Shown: positions 11,201 to 20,200 of the stretch, one piece after another
Numbering within the stretch: the stretch's first letter is position 1
How the letters are laid out: each line of letters begins with the position of its first letter
Assembly (NCBI RefSeq): GCF_022605725.1
Contig: NC_065563.1
Location: 12,302,518-12,366,517, forward strand
Source: Anthonomus grandis grandis
Taxonomy: Eukaryota; Arthropoda; Insecta; Coleoptera; Curculionidae
Direction of reading: 5' to 3'
Length of the DNA: 64,000 nt
Program-made: the position numbers and the translations under genes
Notes under the pieces: model-generated
What the model was told of the DNA's origin: nothing
Database searches by the model: none
Seen by the model: only the letters and a program-made list of their open reading frames with translations

Positions 11201-14200
11201 TTTTACAAAATTTTTTGACAGCTTTTGTATGTCTAATATATGGTGGTAATAAGTTGTACAGTTTGGGTGCGTGGTAAAAAATTGATTTTAATTTCATAGT
11301 AGTGGCAACAGTTGGAATTGATAAGTGTCTATTTACATTTAATCTAGTCTGATACTGATGATTAACAAAGTTCTTAAATTTATTCGACTTGTGAATATAT
11401 ATACAGAGCGACCAACAGTATAATGTGCGTACATCAAAAATATTTCTGGAATAAAGTAATGCAGTAGAAAATCTTTTGTTTTTTTTTGAAAATAACTTTT
11501 AAAATGTAGTTTTGGGTTACATTTAAAGAAGTCAATGTGTTTTGGTATATCCCACCCCAAAGAATTAGACCATACCTTAGTAGTGATTCCACAATTGCTT
11601 TATAAATCGAAATCAAAAGTTGTTTATTTAATATTTCCCTGAGCACATAAAACTTGTATATTAGTTTTCGAATATTTTTTGATAGTCTAAGGATGTGGTG
11701 GTCCCACTTTAAGTGTTTGTCAATATAGATTCCAAGATATTTTGTAGAGTGGACTTCATGAAGTTTATCCATAAGACTATCTATGTAAATACTATTAAAT
11801 GATGGACGGTTTGCAGCTGTGAGGGAAAATGCTATATAAATAGTTTTAGTGATATTTAATGATAATTTAAATGAGTCTAGCCAGTGTTTTATTCTCTTTA
11901 TACCGTTTATAGCATGTTCCTTCACCAAATCCCATGTTTCCCCATAGAAAGTTACTGCTGTGTCGTCAGCATAAGAGATAGTACTACCGTTTTGTATTGA
12001 CATATTGGTTAAGGAATTTACATATGCTCCAAATAAAATTGGACCCAGAACAGTCCCCTGAGGGATGCCCATTTTAATTTGAAGGGGTTCACTTATAGTA
12101 TTTTCAACTTTGACGGATTGCGCTCGATCCATCAAATAATCAGCAAAAACGTCTAACACGGTTCCCCTTATCCCATAGGATTCTAGGACTTGGAGCAATT
12201 TGTTATGAGGGACCGTGTCAAATGCCTTGGCTAGGTCTAGGAAGACCGTAAGACACTTTCTGCCACCATCCAAATGGTCTGTTATTTGCTCACAAAGCAC
12301 ACAAACTGCATCGGTTGTGCTGAGGCCACTCTGGAAACCAAATTGGTTCTTAGAAATTATATTGTTTTGATTAAAAAATTCCACCAGGCGGTCCTCCGAA
12401 AAAATGTTCATTATACTTATGGGTCTATAATTATTTATATTTGATTTATCACCTGCCTTGTGAATAGGTTTTACTATGGCTTGTTTAAATTTTTTTGGGA
12501 CCTTTGCAGTTTGAAAAATTAAATTTATAATGTGTGCGAGAGGGGAAGAAATATAGATATGAATATGTTTTATAATATCGGTTGTAATACCATCAATTCC
12601 GGGTGCAGAGGAATTTTTTAAAGAAGCAATTTGTTTGATAATTTCATTCTTATTAGTAGGTCTTAGAAACATTGAAGCCTGTGTGGATGGTTTTATTTGC
12701 AGGGAATCTGGAGGATTTTTAATTTTATTATACACTATCGGACAAAAGTAGAGAAACTTCTAAAAATTCTTTGATTTACGGAAACCATGTATTTAAATTA
12801 AATATTTACTACAAATATTGTAGTTCTCAACAACTGCGTTTTTTTACCGCATTTTACATGCCTCTTATAAGTTGTTTATTTACAATAAAAGAATTCAAAT
12901 ATTTTCGGATGACATAAGTAGAGAAACCTAAATATCAATCGTCCAAATTTAGTATTTAGTTCGCTTTACGTGAGTTCTGTTGATAGTTTTGCATAGATTT
13001 TTTAATCAACATGCCTCGCGGAAGATATTTGTCTGAAGACCTTCGTAGAAAAATAGTTGATGCACACAAGAGTGGTATACGACAAGTGGACATTAGTAAA
13101 ACGCTTAATTTGCATAAGTCCGTTGTTAGCAAGACAATTTCTAATTTTAAAACACGAAATTCAACAAAAAGCATTAAAAAAAGTGGCCGCCCAAGAAAAA
13201 CAACCAAACACATGGAAATGATGATAAAAAGAATTGCCCAGTCTGATCCTCACAAATCAGCAAATAAAATTTTAAGTGAATTACCTGGTGTTAATGTTAG
13301 TTCTAAGACCATACAAAGACGACTGAGGGAAGGAGGATTATTTAGTAGAAGAGCCGCTAAAAAGCCGTTTATTAGCAAGAAGAATCAGAAGGCCCGACTC
13401 AACTTTGCACAAAAATATTTGCATTGGACAACCAACGACTGGAAAAAAGTTCTTTTTACTGATGAAAGTAAGTTCAATTTGTTTGGGTCCGATGGAATCT
13501 CATGGGTACATCGACCACAAGGCAAAAGATTCGATCCAAGATATACACAGCCTACGGTAAAGCATGGTGGTGGCTCCTGCATGGTATGGAGTTGCTTCTC
13601 TGGGTTCGGTACAGGACCATTACACATCATTGAGGGTATCATGGATCGATTTGTGTATTTAGACATCCTACAAAATGTAATGCTACCCTTTGCTGAGGAT
13701 AATTTACCTTTGACTTGGATATTCCTACAAGATAACGACCCCAAACATAAATCAAAGGTTGTCAAAGATTGGTTTTTATCGGAAAATATTAGGGTTATGG
13801 ACTTTCCTGCGCAAAGTCCCGATCTTAACCCGATTGAAAACCTCTGGGAGGAACTAGACCGGCGTGTAAGGCAACATCAGATCAGTAATAAAAATGATCT
13901 TATAAAAGTTTTACAAGATTCCTGGAATTCTATTGGAGAGGAAACCATTATGAAACTGTTGGAATCCATGCCAAATCGATGCCGCGAGGTGATTGCCAAT
14001 AAGGGATACTCTACTTACTATTAATTTTTCTAAGATAGAAATAAGAAATAACTTGTACTTTTGGAATAAAATTTAGTTTCTCTACTTTTGTCTCATAAAT
14101 ATTTTGTTTAATTAAATTAAATCTTAGGATTTTCTTCTACAATTTATTTTACTTTATACAAATTAAATCTTAACAATTATTGTTGATTTTCATTATGTGT

Positions 14201-17200
14201 AGAACTGCATTAGTTTTGAAGTATTCAAATAAAACGCAAATTTAAAAAGTTTCTTTACTTTTGTCCGATAGTGTACATATTGTAACCGACATCAACAAAA
14301 TATTTGTTGCAAAAATTTGCCATATCCAACTTATTATTAAAACTAGAATTATTGTTAGTTACGTTAAACTTAAAATCTTGGTTACTGTTTGAATCTGTTA
14401 CTTCATTTATTATCTTATATATTTTTTTTAGGTCAGTACCACTAGACTCGATTTTGGCTTTGTAATAATCCTGTTTACATTTCTTGATTAACGTGCACAA
14501 GGTATTACGGTAACTATTAAAGGCAGTTTTGTTTTCTAAATTGTTATGAATTAGTAGTGTTTTTTTCATTTTGTCCCTCTTTTTGATACTATTAATTATA
14601 CCAATTGTGATCCATGGTTTTATTTTTTTATACTTATTTTGACATAATTTTTGGGTTTTTGAATGATTTAATGCTTGTGTAATAGTACTGTATAAAATTT
14701 CCAATGCTAGTTCTGGATCATCATTGTTAAAAATGCTTTCAAAATTTTGATTATGTATAAAATTTGTTAATATGGTATAATTTATTCTAACTGTATAAGA
14801 ATTTACCTCCTCCTTGTTTTTTTGCAACCCAACTGTATCAGTAATATGCAACATGGTGGGAAAATGGTCAGTTATGGCAGATTGAATGAGAAAGGAAGAA
14901 CAATTAATCTTAGAACCATTTTTTCTTCTCAAGAATATATGATCCAGACAACTAGATGAGTCAGTTGTAACCCTAGTGGCTGAGTTTATGGTAGAAATAA
15001 AACCGAAGTGGTTCAGAATAGCCTGGTATGTAATAATTTCATTATTGTTTTCATCAAGAAGGTTCAAATTTATATCCCCTAACATAATGTCAATCTGACT
15101 GGTAAATGAATCTGTAAAGAAAGTTTCGAGATCCGAAAGAAAATTATGTGTATTAGTAGAAGGTGGTCTGTATATACAAAAGCGTCTTATTGAGTAATTG
15201 TTTACTTTAAATTTGATACTCGTTAATGTTACTTTTGATAGGGCAAGCTCAATATGTGTTACATCGTGTACTAGGTTGGACCTAACATAAACAACTGTGC
15301 CATCATTTTGATTAAAACTTGCATTATTATAGTACATACAAAACCCATTAGCATTCTCTATATGCCAACATTCTGTAAGCACAATAATATCACAAAAATT
15401 AAGCCTATAGCTTTCAAGAAAACTAACTAACTGATCAAAAATTTTTTTTAAGCTACGAATATTAAGATGTAAAACATTTATAATCTTATTATCTAGTTCA
15501 ATATTATTCCCCAATAAATCACAATTTAAAATAGTTTCCTCCCTAATGTTATTACCTAAATTGTCCAGGTTCTCTAGAAGTTCAATCTCTTCTCGTGTGT
15601 CAGCCATTGATAGATCCATAATCGATTTTAGCTCTCAAAACAGATAATAAATATTGATAGGAAGGACAGTCCAAATCATTAGCTTTATGGTCAGTCTTAT
15701 AATTTAGTTTGTGTCTATTGTTGGTGTTGATAGAGTTTTTACATTGCTTGTGCGCAGCATTATTGCAGTCTCGAGAGCTATGAGAACCAGAACATGATTC
15801 ACAAACTGGTTGGTTCGGGCAATTGTCACCTCTATGGAAATGTTCTTGACAGTTAAAACAGCGTATAACAGAAATATCTTCGAATATAGCATATCTCTCC
15901 CAGCCAATAAAAACCTTCCCAACAGCCATAAACCTATGAAATAGGGAAGGAGAACATTCTGCAAAAACAGTGTAACGGTCCTTTACTTTCTTCAAAAATG
16001 TTATATTGAGCTCATCATTTGGGTCAATAAATTTGTTTTGTTCCCTTATACACCCTTCCAAGTCCTCTTTGGCAATTTTACCATCATAGCCTGGTATTTT
16101 TATTCTGGGTTTTCTTAATTTTGGTATATCAATGTCATATCCGGCAAGTTTCTTATCAGCTTCCTTCTTCAGAGCATCCAGATCTTGTTTATTTTGACAC
16201 TTGACAATTAAGTGACCACTTGAGGTAGTACGGGTACCCCGAATAGCAATTTTTAGGTTGGATGGATTTATATTTTGCTTTAAATCAGCCTCCATTTTTT
16301 CAATACTCTGGTTGCGTTTGGGTTTAATTATCAAGCTCGGCAAATTATGGTTAGTATGTTTACTTTGTACCTGCTTCACTGGATTTGACAAGGCATTACT
16401 GTATGTTATAGTTAAAGAATTTGATGATTTCTGGGTATTTTCTAAGTCTTCAATTTTTCTTTTTAGTAAGGCAATTATCTCATCTTTGGTGGAAATGATA
16501 GTGGTCTTATCCTCAATGGTATTTTGTAAAAGACGACATGTCTCTAGAGAGATGCATTTCTTACAATGAAAAATCATAACTCGAGCACTAAGTTGTAAGA
16601 CTTTAACTTCAGAAGCCGTTAATCCTGCACAGGCCTTGCACACTCCCTTTCGACATCCATCACATTTAAAAACATTATTTTTGTCCTTGCAGACATTACA
16701 TTCCATGATGAAGCCAGATTACTATTACAAAAGCAACAGGCCAGTTGGCAACACTGCACAAGTAATCACGTTATTTTGACAATGTTTACATTTGTTTTGT
16801 GCGTAAAAAAAGGCAATCATAGCATTTGCCCTTGTTTGTTATGCACTACTAAAACACCAGAGACATGTAGACACTAATATTATAAATTAATTTTAAGTTA
16901 GACTTTCAAATTTCAAACAACGTACAAACAAATTAAATGTTTATCTTTCATGACCAAAAGAATTTGTCGGATTGATAAACACTTTCGCTTTATGGTCAAA
17001 CACGTTCCAATAGAAATCATAGCTTCAACGTATTTAAAACACTTACAGGAATAATGTTTAATAATAAGTAATTTAACAATGTTTAAATAACCCTAACTCG
17101 GCAACGCAGCACTCAAATTTAAAAAATAAGGTGCCAAAATGTAGAGAATAAAAAGTTCTTTCAAATGAGGTATCACTCAACCCCTATATAAGATTTTTGA

Positions 17201-20200
17201 GAGGGAGGTTCTGGGGGGTAGGGGGTTGAAAGAGGCGAAGTGATTTCTGCATAAATAAAATCGACGTGTCCTAGCGATTTTATAAAAACCTAACCCGTTT
17301 CGAGATAATAGGGGTGGGAAGTTTTCAAATTGACACTCTGTATATGTTGGGCCTCAACATCTCTAGAAGACGCTCAGAATAAACTTCTATCTTTAACGAA
17401 TTTCGCAATAGAATTTAGTCTAGTTTTCCAAATGGGCGAAATGCCCCGGACATTTCATTTCAAATTTACTATAATAACTCTCAAACAAATCAACTTCAAG
17501 GTACCATAATTAGTAACCTGATAAGCGGCTCAATAATCACCTCAACCAAAGACTGGTCCTCGGTGTTTTACTTGTTCGGCGCCACCGGCCTCGTTTGGTA
17601 CGTCCTTTGGCAGCTGTTGTGCTACTCAGATCCCGACAGTCATCCCTTCATATCCGACAAGGAGAGGGAGTTCCTGAAAAGGGAAGTGGGTGAGCCTGAC
17701 CTAATAAAAATCCTCCCTTTAACCCCCTTGATATCGCTTTTTTATGTACAGTGAGTCCGACCAGTTTAAAAAAGAAACACATCCCCTGGGGGGCCATTTG
17801 CACCAACATGCCGGTCGTCGCGTTGGTGTTCGCCCAAGTGGGGCACGACTGGGGCTTTTACATGATGACCACCGATCTGCCCAAATACATGAAGGGCGTG
17901 TTGGGGTATAACGTGCAAAAAAATGGGCAAATGTAAGCGGCATAAACCCCTTTTAAATAATAATTTTTTTATATATACAGGGTGATTCAAAAGTAAGCGG
18001 CATCCTTTCAGGAGCGTAATCCTTGTATGAAAATAAGGCAAAAAGTTCATATTAATATGGGTCCGAAATTGCTTCCTAAGGGAGCTACGCCCCTTTGAAT
18101 AGGACCCCTTGAAGACAATTTTTTCTCTTTAACTTTAAAACCCTTTAGAATTAAATTTTGAAAATTGGTGTACTGCATAAACATGTCGTTGTGAATAAGA
18201 TTCTAAATTCAATTTTTTTAAATTTTATTCAGGTGCGTCACATGCGGGGGTTGGTAAGGGTAAAAACATCCCTTTATCTTTTACTCTTTAGGTTATTGTG
18301 ATTTTGTTTGAAAATTATAAAATTTTAGAGTCTTATACGTAAAAAAGGTACTCTTAGTTCAATTCGATAGAGCGTACCATTTACGAGAAAAGCGACTTTG
18401 AAAATGTTCTGATTGCGTATGTTTATTGGTGAAAATTAATTCGCATTACGATCGACAAAAAAGACACTTTTTACTCACATTTTATTTAACAATTTATAGA
18501 AAGTGTTCAAAATTATTACCATTCGCGTCACGGCAAGCTCTTAATCTTTTTATTAGATTATGGTGCACACGTGGTAGAATTCTTGGATTGTTTTTAATTG
18601 TCTGAAATCCTTCCTCTATTCTTTGCCTGAGAACATCAATATTGGGTATAGGGCGGGAATAAACTAGTTGTTTTAGGTGTCCCCATAAATAAAAATCAAG
18701 GGGGTTTAGGTCAGGAGACCGTGGTGGCCATGGCACTGGACCTCCACGACCTATCCAGCGGTTTTGATAGGCATTATTTAAATGTTCTCTAGCGAGAATG
18801 CTAAAATGTGGGGGGCACTATCGTGCATAAACCACATTTGTGCTCGTAATTGAAGTGGTAGATTTTCTAATATTTGTGGTAATTCATTCTGTAAAAAAAT
18901 CGTGTAAATTTGTCCATTAAGTCGTTGCGGCATAAATACAGGTCCTTTTAAATGCCCATCGATTATTCCCGCCCACACATTTAAACTAAACTGCTGCTGA
19001 TGTGCCTTCTGTACCGTAGCATGGGGATTCTCATCCGTCCATAGGTGGTTGTTGTGGAAATTGAAAATTCCGTTTCTTGTGAAGCCGGCCTCGTCAGTAA
19101 ATAAAATTTTCTTCTCAAAATTTTCAAAAGCTATGCGGTTTTCTTCTAGCCAATTACAGAAGTGTACACGAGGAAGGAAATCTCGCTCTTCCAAAGCCTG
19201 AACCCGTTGAATATGATAAGGGTAGAGTAACATATCGTGCAAAATTCTCCATACGGTTGACTGAGAGGACCCTTCTTGATTTGCGATGATGCGAGTGCTC
19301 AAAGATGGATCTTCTTCAATACGATCTAGCACGCGTTCTTCTAATGCTAGGGTTCTGGCATTTCTTGGTCGCCCAACAACTTCCTGTCTTTGAAATGTTC
19401 CTTAAGCAAAATTTAAGTAGATATTATGCGATATTACTCACATTTTTGAATTTACCTGTTTCCCTTAAATTACGATCTACTCTTGCGAAAACCGTACGGT
19501 GTGGCACTCGTCGATTAGGAAATGCCTCATGATACAATCGTCTTGCTTCAACACAATTACCAAATGCTCTTCCAAACATAATATGAATATCAGCTTGTTC
19601 TTGATACGTAAAATCCATGTTTGCTTTTTAAACTTAGAAACACAAAGTACCAAACTCAACAAAGGCAATGCCCTTCTTATTAATAATAAATAGTAATTTG
19701 TAAAACACTTTATGAAACTAATTTTACTTTGACAAAGTAAATTGTATTTTACAATGACATTTATCAGTCATTTAAATGCCAAAAACCAAAAAACAACCGC
19801 CAACTTCGTTTTAAATGCGTATCCAGTAATTTTATTATGTATTAAACATACGCAATCAGAAAATTTTCAAAGTCGATTTTCTCGTAAATGGTACGCTCTA
19901 TCGAATTGAACTAAGAGTACCTTTTTTACGTATAAGACTCTAAAATTTTATAATTTTCAAACAAAATCACAATAACCTAAAGAGTAAAAAAAAAAGGGAA
20001 GTTTTTACCCTTACCAACCCCCGCATGTGACGCACCTGAATAAAATTTAAAAAATTTGAATTTAGAATCTTATTCACAACGAATGTTTATGCAGTACACC
20101 AATTTTCAAAATTTAATTCTAAAGGGTTTTAAAGTTATAGAAAAAAATTGTCTTCAAGGGGTCCTATTCAAAGGGGCGTAGCTCCCTTAGGAAGCAATTT

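Larger units (their letters stand above)
11139..15619 (-). pseudogene. Retrotransposon ORF2 (endonuclease plus reverse transcriptase), interrupted by Tc1 and one frameshift
   Basis: The N-terminal part (15619-14276) is an APE-like endonuclease: LNIRSLKK, IVLTECW, FCIYRPPS, LGDINLNLL, SSCLDHIF and ITDHFPTM. The frame is cut by the Tc1-like element at 14273-12733 and resumes exactly in frame at 12732 once the insert and one TA are removed. The RT part carries YRPISIMN, FLDLAKAFDTVPH, GIPQGTVLGPILF and the catalytic SYADDTAV. At about 11480 a T-run on the + strand shifts the frame. The C-terminal region continues in another frame to a TAA at 11139-11141. Function is lost by the insertion and the slip. 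Confidence 0.85.
10860..16860 (-). mobile_element. Non-LTR retrotransposon (CR1/Jockey-like) split by a Tc1-like element
   Basis: On the minus strand the order is 5' region, ORF1 (16706-15600), ORF2 endonuclease part (15619 onward), Tc1 insertion (14273-12733), ORF2 reverse transcriptase and C-terminus (12732-11139). Borders are approximate because I found no clear poly-A tail or target duplication. It sits inside the 9235-17340 transposon. The two-ORF layout with Cys-rich ORF1 and APE-type endonuclease is typical of CR1/Jockey-group elements. Confidence 0.8.
9235..17340. mobile_element. 8.1-kb long-TIR DD41D transposon in SLC17 intron 4, carrying nested elements
   Basis: The left end cagggtgtcaatttg at 9235 and the right end caaattgacactctg at 17340 are flanked by TA at 9233-9234 and 17341-17342. 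Arms of about 345-370 bp (9235-9602 and about 16998-17340) are inverted copies with small indels. The element contains an intact transposase on the minus strand. A non-LTR retrotransposon (about 10.86-16.86 kb), itself holding a Tc1-like element, lies between the transposase start and the right TIR. Without these inserts the element would be roughly 2.1 kb. Confidence 0.88.

Noticed and set aside
13385..13765. Minus-strand 126-codon frame
   Set aside because: Lies wholly antisense to the intact Tc1 transposase; a shadow frame.
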